A stretch of 64,000 nt of DNA. Origin: Pezicula radicicola. Lineage: Eukaryota; Ascomycota; Leotiomycetes; Helotiales; Dermateaceae. The DNA is taken from contig PDUO01000043.1 in the NCBI GenBank assembly GCA_003008705.1, positions 159,307 to 223,306 of the forward strand. Reading direction: 5' to 3'. The position numbers were made by a program, and so were the translations under genes. Below, piece by piece: positions 12,751 through 23,606 of this stretch. The notes under the pieces were generated by a model. That model saw only the letters and a program-made list of their open reading frames with translations. It made no database searches and was not told the DNA's origin. Numbering within the stretch: position 1 is the stretch's first letter; every line of letters begins with the position of its first letter.

Positions 12751-13815
12751 ATGGACCAGACATTATACTCTATTCCTACACCTAAGACACTAACGAAACC
12801 AAAACAATTAAACCGCGACGACCGATTGCGAGTCCAGACTCTATATTTCGATACAAATTGGATAATCGACGACATTGTACTCCAAACTAATTATACAAAA
12901 GATCAAGTTCGATATACTATTAATCATCGAATTACTCCTCAAAAACAACGATGTGGCACAAGGCCTTACTTAAATACACCTCAGCGGAAACGCCTAATTG
13001 AATGGGTATCTGCTTCTGATACAAATCGACGAGTTCCTTGGTCTGAAATCCCTAGTATCCTAGGTTGGGAATATGGTGAGAAGGCAATTCGAACTACATT
13101 CAAGAAAGAGGGATACGTACGATGCTCTGCTTTATAAAAGCCACCTCTTACAGAAGAGTATAAAAAACAACGTCTTGAATGGGCTTGGGAGTATCTCTTT
13201 TGGTTAGATGAGGAATGGGATAGGATCCTCTGGACTGATGATACTTGGGTACGACCTGGAAGGCATCGACGACCTCGAATAACTCGAAAGATTAGGCGAT
13301 CTGAATTATATAATCCTACTTATATTGAACCTCGATATCAACGTAAGATTGGATGGATATTTTGGGGTTCTATATCTGGGAGATATAGGAAGCATCAAGG
13401 CCTATTTTGGGAGAAGGATTGGGAGACTATTAATGAGGGTTTATATTCTGGTATTATAATCCCAATTATTCAAGATATTATACAAGAACACCCTGAATTA
13501 ATCTTACAAAAAGATAATACAAGGGCTGAATCTTCTTCTTTTATAATGTCTGTATTTAAATTAATTGGGATTATACCTATGAAATGGCCTCCAAACTCTC
13601 CTGATTTAAATCCTATTGAAAATATATAGAATGAAATAAAGGAGTATATTCAGAGGCATTACCCTGAGGTTCATAGGTCTTATAAAAGACTAAGAGCTGC
13701 AGTTCAAGAGGCCTGGGAATCAATTACAAGGGCTACAATTGTTGATTATATTAGAACAATGGGAGATAGATATATTGAGGTAATTCTAGCAGATAGAGGA
13801 TATACTCAATATTAA
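12751..13815 (+). pseudogene. Tc1/mariner DD34E transposase, two nonsense codons
   Basis: 354 sense and nonsense codons from ATG 12751 to TAA 13813-13815. Residues about 20-125 have the helix-turn-helix character of a Tc1 DNA-binding region. The DDE catalytic triad is complete: an Asp in WTDDTW (residues 163/164), Asp255 in LQKDNT and Glu290 in SPDLNPIENI. There are exactly 34 residues between the last two acids, the classic DD34E spacing. In-frame stops are TAA 13135-13137 (codon 129, CAA expected) and TAG 13627-13629 (TGG expected right after NPIENI). Both are single RIP-type changes. The usual His of the second block (QDNAPxH) reads Glu here. In the native form it would cut and paste the element at TA sites. 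Confidence 0.93.
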
Positions 13816-13867
13816 ATAAAAGTAGCTTTACTAAGTCTCTATTATTAGTTAGTATATACACAGACAT

Positions 13868-13899
13868 AAAAGTGGGATTTATTTAGCCCTGTATGAAAG
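13868..13899 (-). repeat. right terminal inverted repeat of Tc1/mariner element
   Basis: Inverted partner of 12616-12647. It ends at 13899 and is followed directly by TA 13900-13901. Confidence 0.93.
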
Positions 13900-14046
13900 T
13901 ATACAGGACGCGTTTTCCCCCGCGGTTAACTAAAGCCCTTCATTGGCCAATTGGGCTTCACATCCTACGAATGGTATAGGTAGGAATGATAATACCATCA
14001 AAATGGATAGAATCCCCCACAATATATACCTTTCTCACGATTCCTC

Positions 14047-17000
14047 ATGTATTCTCTGAAGATGGTAGACTCGGTCTAAACCATTCTATATCTCAGACCA
14101 TAGACACCAGAAGCTATCGAGGTATTAGATATCTTCGATAACGAGTCTTATCGATTCGAAGTAGCTCCACCTCCTGAACCTATTGATATCCCCCTAGGAG
14201 AGATCCCCGATCTTTTCCCTATGATCCACCTTTCTCCTTATGACAATGCTTCATACAATCACGGTAGAGTATCTCGTGAAAGTATACCTGGCCTCTACCC
14301 TATTTCTCCGAGAGTTCTCAGACTTGGATTCAATTCCATCAAAAAGCCATCTGCTCGAGGATTTGAGATTGGATTTGGACCTGCCTCCGATGTTAAAGTA
14401 CCCTACTATAGTAAGGATCCGAGCAAGAATCCATATAAGACCTACTTTCGAATCCATTATAATTTCAATAGTGGCGTACTTTTGATCACTGCTTTAGATT
14501 GGATAAAAGTTGGATCTACTCGTCTAAAAGAACAGGAGTCTCTACTTCTCATGGCTGGCACGAGCATTCAATGCGGAAGGGAATTTGAGTTCATAGTCGA
14601 GTTTCCAGATCTCAGCAACTACGTCGAAGAGTACGAGCGGAATTATCAAGAGTATACTGCGAGGCTCGGTTTCCCTGATACTCAATACTTACCAACTCCT
14701 CGAGAAGAGTACCCGCCAATTAGCGCTGAACACAGAAGCGTGGCTGTCATCGGGAAAGGGGCTTTCGGAGAGGTTCATAAAGCATTGAATACCAAAACTG
14801 CGAAACAATTCGCCATCAAAAAGCTTAGTGGAGAAGGAGAGGGGAAAATACAAGAGGTTAATATTATAAGCCGCCTTTGCTATGTAAGTTTATATATATA
14901 CTTGTTCTGTGCAATATACTAATATTCGAGAAGGAGAATATCATCAAATACAAGGGCGCCTTTAGACTCCCTAGTGGTGAGATTTGCATCGTGATGGAGC
15001 TTGCCGTCAATGACCTTTATACGTATTTGAAAGCCAGGCAAAACGGCAAGTACAGATCCTATTTACCTCTGCGATACATCCGATCTATCGGCCAGCAATC
15101 CTTATCAGGCCTCGTTTACCTTCACAGCGAAGGTGTTATATACCGGGACTTGAAACCCCAAAACATATTGGTGACAAGATGGGATACTTAAACGGATATT
15201 CCCACCATCAAACTCGGAGACTTTGGTATTACAGGCGTAGGCTCCAAGGCCAATACGATTTGTGGGACGGAAGGATACGTCGCTCCCGAGGTTATAAGGG
15301 TACACCAGAGAGCCGAGGAGCTTAAGAAGCAAAAGAAAAAAGGAATGAAGGTAGTCCCAGACAATCGACGGCTCATGTACACCAATGCTATTGATATTTG
15401 GGCGTTGGGGAAGATTTTAAAGGACCTCATTAGAAATATTCCCTCAGTACTCTATAGGAAGACTATTAATAAAACACTAGTGCTCTACCTCATTGATCGA
15501 ATAATAGAGGATGATCCTGATTTACGACCAACAACTACCGAATATTTATAAGACCCTTGGATAGCTAAAACCAATAATTCCGAAACTATATTGGTGTAAA
15601 AACAGGGTAGATCTCCTACCCTAGACCCGTCGAGCCCTACTTCAAGTACTAGACAACCTCTCCGAAAAGTGATTCGAATAGTATTTAGTAATTCTACTAC
15701 TACCGAAGAGGGCTCAACAGCTACGATAATGAAAGCTATTTAGCTAGGTGAAAAGTCAAATCCGGATAGTTCTAGTTAAAAGCTATATAGTACATCGATT
15801 CCGTCCAATATAGAGATGAAGGACCACTCTTTATTTATAGATAGGTAACTACTACAAGACTATCCTCTGGTAACTCAACTAACTATATAACTTAGGGAGG
15901 ATGGTTGATTATCACTTACTACCCATAGTTATAATGATATACTAATACTTAACTCCCTGGTCGCCCGAGATAAAAACATTCCTCTAGCCATCTTGGTCGA
16001 TAATACCAGTCCTCAAGGAGTATCATCTTCAATACAGGATATAGTACATAAGCTACTAGCGGCCCTTCAGGCAGAAGGCTACAGTAATAATATAATAATT
16101 ACAGGCAATAATACAGATATAGGAGCTATCTACAATGAACTTTCTCGATTTAATATCTCAAGTATATAAGTTCAATAAGAGTCGGAGAGCTCCTTTATAC
16201 TAGGACTTGAGTTTAACAATGAGGAATAGACTAGTAGCTTCTGGAATAAAGGATAATCTCTACTTAATCCTAATATCAGGTCACAACCAGCTGGTCCTAC
16301 CGACCGAAACAGTACTACTATAGCTAGTGATACTTCAAGAGCTTGTTCTTACCTTCAAGCTCTGTTCAGTCAGGTTCACCCGGTTTTATTCTTGGAGGAG
16401 CCAAGGGTCAACCAGCAGGAACTTATCAGTACTCTTGATCAATTCTTAATACCAACCATTATACTTAATAATAGTTCGATCACTGATAAGACTTTGAGTA
16501 TTACTCAATCAAGTATTATATCAACTAGAAGTGATTCGAGTTAGAGCAAGGAAGTAAATAAAGGTATTATATATCCTAGTTATCTTAATAATATCATGAT
16601 AAGTATTTTATTTTGATTTATTGGAAAGAGTCGAAAGATACTATAAGTAGCCTATATTCTTTTATAATTTGAAGTTAAACCCTACTATACATAGGCTCAA
16701 CCAGCAACTCAATAATAAACTAGAGAAGCCTTTAGAGAACTATAAGAGGCTAGGGGTGATTGATAGCATTATTGATAGGAGCTTTTAAGGAGCTGTAGTA
16801 CAGTATAATATATTGGTTATTAAGGGTAATTGGATTACTTGAAAGTACAATAGAGGAGTAGATACTTACAACTTCTATACAATAGATATCTCTTAGTATA
16901 TAGTAAGTATATAGGATATTGATATATTATCTATATATCAGATTACCAACTTTTTCTATTGGTATAAATCTATTACAAAGGATAACTATAATTATACTAC

Positions 17001-17530
17001 TATAAACATTACCGGGAGTCTAGTTTCTCCTATACTTATATAAGGCAGCCAACACCAATCAGTGGCCGAAAGTCGTCCAGTTCCGCTGCTTAGCCTTGAA
17101 TCTCAAACTCATGAACTAAGTATAGTAAACTTACAGGGAGTTCATTCCCAACTACGAGCCTTATAGTATATTGGCCAATGTCTATATATATAAGATAGAT
17201 CTTATCCCCGGAATCACCTTCTCTAGAGCTCGGCGTCAACTCCTTACCCCTAGGATAGAATAGCGTCTACTTCAAACTATACAGGACTTTACAAGGTCTA
17301 TGAATAAGTATATACCCATTATATCAAGCTCTTTATTAATTAGAAGACTAGATTCTTCGCTTCAGTATTGATTAACCAGCCAGCCTTGGAGTAGTTATAG
17401 AATACCGCCCTCAAGTTATTTACCTATTATTCCCGGATCCTCGACCAACTTTCCTAAGCCTACCCAAGTACTTTCAACTAAAGCTGGTCGAGGGCTCATC
17501 TAATCTTTATAGGTATATAGTCTAGGTAAG
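14047..17530 (+). pseudogene. FHA-domain serine/threonine kinase with long C-terminal extension, RIP-inactivated
   Basis: Exon 1 begins at ATG 14047 or 14062 and has stops at 14077 and 14101. It carries an FHA-like region (RGFEIGFGPASDVKVPYY, then TYFRIHYNFNSGVLLITALD) and the kinase glycine loop (VIGKGAFGEVHKA) with the AIKK lysine. A 50-bp intron (14884-14933, GTAAGT to AAG) is supported because removing it restores CYENIIKYKGAF. Exon 2 has the catalytic loop VIYRDLKPQNIL (the HRD His is Tyr at 15141-15143, a C-to-T change), DFG at 15219-15227, GYVAPEV and DIWALGK. Stops at 15189 (TAA), 15549 (TAA) and 15597 (TAA) sit at Gln-type positions. The frame stays largely coding to about 16620. It then continues in another frame (PTIHRLNQQLNNKLEKPLEN) to about 17530, so there is an indel or an unrecognised intron near 16620-16690. 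The extension has no domain I know. Kinase and FHA calls are firm; substrate unknown. Confidence 0.85.
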
Positions 17531-17657
17531 GCTTAGGTTTTATTTTTCTCTTCTATTTTTAGTATTAATAACTAGTAACAGAGCTTAAAGTTTGATCCTT
17601 GAAGGACTAAGGCGGATATAGAGAAGAGATGGTGGATATTAAAACCTTACTATTTAT

Positions 17658-17845
17658 AGCGGTCATAAGTATAAGCTAAATATAAGGGTACCTGGTTATA
17701 TTTTAATTTATATAATATTTCAATGAAAATATTTCTATAATTGATTAATACTCGAGTATAAGTTATAGCTACCTTGAACTAAGATATAAATCATCCCTTA
17801 ACAAGTAAAGGAACCTAGTTTCTATCTATCACCTATTATATAGAA
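17658..17845 (+). repeat. left 188-bp inverted repeat arm
   Basis: Inverted partner of 19141-19328, ending with CCTATTATATAGAA. Confidence 0.75.
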
Positions 17846-19140
17846 CTAAATGATATAGAGGTACTATTATTATTATAAATCTATAGATATTTTCTTTTCT
17901 CTTAATATATTATATAAAATTCCATTGGAGATAATACTTACTATATCTAGTTCTCAGGAATTATAGACTACGGCGGTTAGCTAATGAACTTCTCTTGAAT
18001 CTAAATATATTACTCCCTAATGATAGAGGCCCGATAATCAAGATCTAACTTTCTACTCAATCAGCTATATAGCTACTAAGTAATCAGTGTTTATTCGAGG
18101 TAATATCTAACCTCAGGATTTTAGAATATATTACTTTAATAGCCTCCAAAAATAGCTCCTCCAAAGCTATTGTATAGAAGGCTAGGCGTCCACGAACCCC
18201 TCCCCTTTCCGCCTACCTACCCTGTATATTTCTAGAGATAGTACCTAGCTACTTTTTACTTATTAACCACTATAAATAAAAGGATATTCCTTCTCTACTT
18301 TAGACAAGAAAAAACAGGTCTTATAGCTATACTAGGTCTACCAACCGATAGCTTCCTTCCGACTTATTCTCCTATTTCCCCTCTTTCACTTAAAGATCCT
18401 CCTTGGATTAAGATTATCGAGATCAATAGAAGTCCCTAGAAAAGTAGATTATCTCTATTACTTTTTAGGTAGAATCACCGAGCTTTCCTTCACTAAGATC
18501 ACTTAAGTAGCTCTTAGCTTAATTCTAAAGACTCAGAACCTTAACCTATATTGATAAATAACTAGATTTAGATGAAAATTAATATACTGAAAATTTTATA
18601 TATAAATATACTTACTAGTCTATTTACCTAGCTCCTTCTTACCGGCTTTATTGTACTTCCTACAATGTTCGTTTCAATCTGTAACTCTTGTACCCTCGAT
18701 AGTATAGGAAAGGCTAGGAAGGTTGTAGTTAATACGGCCTAAACATCCCTTTATTATAGGTTATAGGAATATATTGTATCTATAGAGTATCTAGTTTATT
18801 ATAGCTCTGGTAGTAGTAAAGTTATAATTATATTTAGCTAGGAGATTGTATTTTCTTGTAAGTCTCTTCTTATATCTCTATACAAAAAGGCCCAAGTATT
18901 GACAAGAGTAGACCTAGCCTAATAAATTCTACTATTAGCTTGATCACAACTTTCATCAATGTATATATAACCTAACATAGTTCTTGGTCCGTTATATCTA
19001 TTATAACTACTACTACAACAGGAACTACTACGCTTATTACTCTGGTAATATATCTACTTTATATAGCCTAGACTAAGCCCTATTGGAAGGAGTATTATAC
19101 ACTGAATAGGGCCCAGGTTACTCAGTAGGATATCAAAATA

Positions 19141-19328
19141 TTCTATATAATAGGTAGTGGATAGAAACCAGGTTCCTTTACTTATTGAGGGATAATTTAC
19201 GTCTCAGTTCAAGGCAGCTATAACTTATACTAGAGTATTGATCAATTATATAAATTATTTCATTAAAACATTATATAAATTAAAATACAACCAATTACCC
19301 TTGTATTTAGCTCATACTCGTGACACTA
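19141..19328 (-). repeat. right 188-bp inverted repeat arm
   Basis: Begins TTCTATATAATAGGTAG and ends near CTCGTGACACTA. Inverted partner of 17658-17845. Confidence 0.75.
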
Positions 19329-19399
19329 CATATAGTAAGGTTCTAATAACCCCCCCTTCATGTCTATATCTAAGAAAGGTGTTGAGCGTCTTGTCAAGG

Positions 19400-19680
19400 C
19401 TTACCAATAGATCCTCTTGATTATATTCCAATTCAAGAGCCCGACAAGTACCCAACCCAATATAAGAGCCTGTATACTATAGAAGAGTTCTACCCTGAAT
19501 TAGTCCAATATATTCGAGAGCTCGAAGCCCAATTAAATGGTCAAACCTACACGAATATAGAGGAAGAGGATATTATTATTAGAGTTGGGCTATTAGAATA
19601 AAAGAAGAGGTTAGAGATTATTAAGATTCAAGCCCACCACCAAGTAACTATATTGATTTATTAGACGTTGAATCTAATGC
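19400..19680 (+). pseudogene. short coding relic, unknown
   Basis: A forward frame from about 19400 shows DPLDYIPIQEPDKYPTQYKS and then an acidic, helical stretch (YPELVQYIRELEAQLNG, NIEEEDIIIRVGLLE) with few stops over about 75 codons. Its composition suggests the tail of a DNA-binding or transposase-like protein. It lies directly outside the right arm of the long-TIR element, so it may belong to a neighbouring insertion. Not recognised. Confidence 0.35.
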
Positions 19681-20049
19681 TGGTTCATTAGATTCAATCC
19701 AGAGAAATGCTGATTTTATTATACTTTAAACTATATACTGCTTTGGTATATAATTATTATATAGTAGCTATATATAAAATAGATATATTTCTACAGCTAC
19801 GATTTTCGTGGGACACTTACTTGAACGGGACACTTACTATTGCCGACTACAAGCGATAGCGCAGTAGGAGGTCTATTATATTAATCAAAATGAAAATATA
19901 CAATCGATTATATAATTAGTATTAAGCGAAAAGTTTTCTATTACATAGTCATCAGCTATAGTAGGGCCAAAACCATTTCATTCCCTTTGAACGCAGCCGG
20001 TCAACCTCAACTTACCTACTGCTATAGTACTATTGAGCACTTTTACATC

Positions 20050-20697
20050 ATGTCTGGTAGTAGGCGCACCGTTGACGAAGATCTCTCCGATTTCAGTATC
20101 GCCACAGTAGGAAATATTAACTTGGAGTTGGTGGGCAAAGTCGAAGCCCAATTAGAATCCCCAGACATTATACAACGGCATCAGCGGCAGACTGAGCTCA
20201 GGTGGAACAGTAACTACGACGCTATTATAAAGGATTTCGAAATTGTAAGTAAAAAAGCCAAAGATATATACACTCTCCTAATGGAATAATAGAGACTCAA
20301 ACTAAACATTGCGACCTTGTGTACAAAACCATGCTAGAACCGTCGATTTATCTACTTTCACGACTTTCCAACAGCGTCTAGCATCTATAGGCCTAAGCAC
20401 GGCGCAGGAAAATATACAATGGCAATTATGATAAGGGAAGGGCCTGGACTGCCGCTCGTCTATGAAGGTTCTCACAAATCGAACGAACTAGATTTAAACG
20501 TATTAGGCACTCCCTCTGAGACTTCCTTAGGTAAAGGGTCTATAACAGTCTTCAACTCAAACATAGTGTAAAAGGATCTTACAGTCAACAGCGTTGGTGG
20601 AGCTGGAATTCTCCTCTTATACTGAGAGTACAACACAGGGGGGTTAACATATCTAGAAGTACGAAATGAGTTTTGATTATATAGCATGGTTGGATAG
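20050..20697 (+). pseudogene. unknown gene, RIP-inactivated
   Basis: ATG 20050 (MSGSRRTVDEDLSDF) opens a frame that stays clear for 79 codons. Tandem TAA-TAG follows at 20287-20292, then scattered TAG, TAA and TGA codons, and I place the end at TAG 20695-20697 (216 codons). The C-terminal half has a compact, beta-rich look (GPGLPLVYEGSH, then GKGSITVFNSNIV). That resembles a jelly-roll or cupin-like fold, but this is only an impression. No metal-binding triad can be confirmed because His codons are frequent RIP targets. Function unknown. Confidence 0.5.
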
Positions 20698-20782
20698 TAT
20701 CCGAAGGTCGCTGGATTAGTATTTTATTTTTTTATATTTTTGTAGCACCCGTCTAATTCTTCTACGTTTAGTATAAAGAACT

Positions 20783-21172
20783 TCAGATATAACTACCTAG
20801 AATATTATTGAAGTCACTGAAAGTACTATAGAAAGAGGTCCAATCCATGCCGTCACCGCTTGTAGTATTAAACACTCTTGAATTATAGTGTATCGAATTA
20901 TTCATTGATCCGAAATCCCATCGACCCTGATTCGTGGTATAGTTACCGGTGTAGAAGTAGCTCCAGTCAATCCCAGCAAGGTAATATGATTGATCCACTG
21001 GTTCAAAGTTATTACTCTTATAAGTTAGAGGATTGACGCCAATAGTATTTTCTACTAATGAGACGTCAATAGTTGACTCGGGGGAGTATAGCTAAGGGGT
21101 TGAATTTTCGAAAGCCTGAATTACTTCAGGCTTATTTCCGGCAATGTACGTGTCTATATACCTGTCAGCCAT
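20783..21172 (-). pseudogene. small unknown gene, one nonsense codon
   Basis: A 129-codon frame from ATG 21170-21172 to the stop at 20783-20785, interrupted once by a TAG after FENST. The product is rich in Tyr, Asn, Ser and Gly (IDWSYFYTGNYTTNQGRWDF). Its N-terminal part (DRYIDTYIAGNKPEVIQAFE) faintly recalls an ankyrin helix pair. The preceding reverse-strand sequence in another frame (KDLILEGAAYLGSLDNLES) is also ankyrin-like, so this may be the last exon or a frame-shifted end of the gene covering 21200-22162. Confidence 0.4.
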
Positions 21173-21189
21173 ACTACTAGTTGGCCGTA

Positions 21190-22162
21190 GCTGGGGAGAT
21201 TGAATTTATAATTTAGGATAGACTCTAAGTTATCCAACGACCCAAGATAAGCGGCACCTTCTAATATAAGATCTTTTTGATGGCTAGCTTTTGTGTCGTT
21301 AGTGAGGTGATAGAAAGGACTAGGTATAAGGATACAGCGATAACTTCGCTTTCCCTGGTTATCAACCTCTTAAGAGTCCTCTTATTTCCAACAGTCACTA
21401 ATGAACGTAAGACTAGATGGGGAAGATCTAGAAGATCTAACTCACTAGACGATCTCTTGTGTTTTAAAGACTGAACTATCGTATTGGGGTTGTCATTGGA
21501 TTGAGATTCCGTTGCTTTGGATTGACTATATATTAGGCCTCTACTTTATCTATAAGTTATACTCTCAGAACCTAGTATTTCTAGAATGCCTGACTAACCT
21601 CGTTAGTTGTTTCTTTAAGGCATACCTAGTCGTCGTATTTAAAATCCTCCTTATACCCAACATTTATATATACTCTTTCTCATAACCAGTAGTGCCTTTT
21701 TTATACTCTTTAGTAATTCGACAATCTTGAATGTGTTTCTTAAATCAGCCGACACGATCGAATGTTATACTACATCCATATACAACGTTGTAAACTATAT
21801 CTAATATAGTTTGTTAGTCGTCTTCTATATATGAATAACCCCAAAAGCTTATCGAGGAATATACATGTCTTGTAGTGTCGGATCATATAATCCTGTTTGC
21901 TATACGCTTGCTTCGCCTAATAGTCGGGATGTGGGCATCTCAAATAACCCTCTATATAAGACCGTTTCGTAGAGTCAAGATCAAGGTCATTTTCCCCGTC
22001 AACGTCGTCAATGTCATTTTCCTCGTCAGAACTAGTCGACTCCTCGCTCGTTTCTCTAGGTTGTTGACAATTTGGAAGCCTTAGTACCTGTTGAAGCTGG
22101 CTGAGAAGGTCGATGATAAGTCGCTGTCCAAGGTAAGTTGGGATAGAGCAATAATATAACAC
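21190..22162 (-). pseudogene. zinc-finger-like/ankyrin-like relic, unknown
   Basis: Reverse strand. 21917-22162 is open and contains an acidic low-complexity stretch (SSDEENDIDDVDGENDLDLD). It is followed by CPHPDY...KQDYMIRHYKTC, which looks like a damaged C2H2/C2HC zinc finger with one Cys turned into Tyr. Downstream, 21200-21530 reads as coding in a different frame (SSSELDLLDLPHLVLRSLVT, then GNKRTLKRLI) and then as KDLILEGAAYLGSLDNLES, suggestive of F-box/ankyrin helices. The frame changes mean introns or indels I cannot place. Treat as one or two degraded genes of unknown function. Confidence 0.35.
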
Positions 22163-22580
22163 GGTTATATATAAACCTTGTTCAGTTCAAGATATTCTTT
22201 GATAAGATCTCTAGAGGGAAATATTCATGAACAATAAGGGTATATCCATTGAGGTATATTGTCGGTCATGTTCATGTCAATTAATGTTGAAAGGTATATA
22301 TCGTATGTTCTGGACACAACGTTAATATACAAGTAGTACGGAACTTATAGCCCGAGGTTCCGCCGGTATAAATTCCAACCATTATGAATCTTAGTGTAAG
22401 AGGAAGGACAGACGTTGGTTAGCAGGCCGTCGTTACTAGCTAGTCATTGTCTAGCCGAAGTTAATCCAAGAGATAGAGCTATGATTACCGGCCAAAACCG
22501 GCGAACGGCTTGAGAAGCTCGGGGTCAATCAGCCCATGGGTTTCCTAGAGATTTTTAATGGTCTAGACTAAGGACACTCC

Positions 22581-22711
22581 CGTGGGAACCCCCTCTTGGG
22601 AACCCCCGCTCTTGGGAACCCCCGCTCTTGGGAACCCCCGCTCTTGGGAACCCCCGCTCTTGGGAACCCCCGCTCTTGGGAACCCCCTCTTGGGAACCCC
22701 CTCTTGGGGCG
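22581..22711. repeat. GC-rich minisatellite, 14/16-bp units
   Basis: Units of CTTGGGAACCCCCGCT start at 22595, 22611, 22627, 22643 and 22659. They are flanked by shorter 14-bp units (CTTGGGAACCCCCT-type) near 22581, 22675 and 22689, with a partial copy at 22703. This is the most GC-rich tract in the window and is free of C-to-T damage, consistent with RIP ignoring short repeats. A reverse frame through it reads as GFPRAGVPK-like repeats, which I regard as incidental. Confidence 0.92.
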
Positions 22712-23089
22712 CCTAATTTCATAACGCCCTGGGATCGGATTCAGGCTGTCAGCATTAGAGTAAATAGGCGTTGTATATATACCAGCAATCAATAAAACTT
22801 CAAACCCTATCAATTACACCAACCTTTTAGCCAACCGTAGTTAAACTATATCCTAAAGATATGTTTAGCCTATAATCAGGCTACTAGTACTGTAGACTTC
22901 AATGTATATAAATATAAACGATATGTCTGTCCATTGATTATTATCTTCAACATTATTTATTCATTCAAGTCTTCGCTACCCTCACAGAGCTGGAATAATG
23001 TTGTAAAGTATCAAGAAAAGTATACCTTTTATCTTTATCTTCCATCTAAGATTAATTGTATTAATAAATGAAATTAGATGTGTTAAACC

Positions 23090-23520
23090 GAGCGTCTCAT
23101 CTAGAAGGGTTACCCCGAGGATTATACATTAATGACTCAAAAGTCGTATCTATGCTATAAAAAACTAGTAGAAGGACTTTATATATACACCACTTCGGGA
23201 TATAAGGATATGAAGTACCATGGAAAGTATATAGCCTGCAACCCCCCTAAGGGAAAAGAGAAAAAGTAGCTACCTTGGTAAGATCTCCTGTAATATCTTT
23301 TTTCATAGACTACAAGTCTAACTAACATGAGTAGAGATGATCTAAGACAAGCATTTATTCGGAGGTGTTATTCTATGTCTCCTTTCTGTCCAATACACTA
23401 GGGTCGAGGGATCCCTAACGCCTTATATACCCTCATTATATACCTCGTAGTTATACTCGGTTGAAAGCTCAGTACTACCAATAAGAACCTTGTCCCTTTT
23501 TATACACTCTCGAAGTTGGC
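23090..23520 (+). pseudogene. unknown gene fragment, RIP-inactivated
   Basis: A forward frame (codon phase of ATG 23210) reads ERLI, KGYPEDYTLMTQKSYLCYKK, MKYHGKYIACNPPKGKEKK and NMSRDDLRQAFIRRCYSMS. Stops occur about where Gln or Trp would be plausible. It converges on the RPA12 pseudogene from the other side. Family not recognised; the end is uncertain. Confidence 0.35.
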
Positions 23521-23606
23521 GGTAGCAATTAGCAGGTCTAATTTCCTTCTTGAAAGCTTTCGCGTCTGTGTATTAGCCAATGTCCTCTACTTAGGGTGAA
23601 GAATAC

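Larger units (their letters stand above)
12616..13899 (+). mobile_element. Tc1/mariner-type DNA transposon, 1284 bp, nearly complete
   Basis: The element is bounded by 32-bp terminal inverted repeats (12616-12647 and 13868-13899) that match with a single C/T difference. It is flanked on both sides by TA (12614-12615 and 13900-13901), the target-site duplication expected of Tc1/mariner. A single transposase gene fills the interior. Only two nonsense codons interrupt it, far fewer than in neighbouring relics, so it inserted late or was hit lightly by RIP. With active transposase from another copy it might still be mobilised, since both ends look complete. Confidence 0.93.
17658..19328. mobile_element. 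1.67-kb DNA element with 188-bp terminal inverted repeats
   Basis: The left arm (17658-17845) and the right arm (19141-19328) are inverted copies. For example AAGTAAAGGAACC on the left pairs with GGTTCCTTTACTT on the right, and GTATAAGCTAAATA pairs with a TATTTAGCTCATAC-type sequence. The differences are mostly RIP-type. The interior (17846-19140) is stop-rich on both strands. A reverse-strand stretch (about 18640-18960) reads partly like protein (LVNTWAFLYRDIRRDLQENT, then RVQELQIETNIVGSTIKP) but I cannot assign it to a transposase family. Exact ends and target-site duplication are unclear; the outer match fades at AGCGGTC on the left and GACACT on the right. It could be a MULE-like, foldback or other long-TIR transposon. 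Confidence 0.7.

Noticed and set aside
12558..12875. 105-residue reverse frame
   Set aside because: Overlaps the inverted repeat and start of the Tc1/mariner transposase on the other strand; the DDE motifs show that the forward frame is real.
22568..22813. 81-residue reverse frame with GFPRAGVPK repeats
   Set aside because: Made almost entirely by the 14/16-bp minisatellite, whose unit length is not a multiple of three; no sign of selection on a protein.
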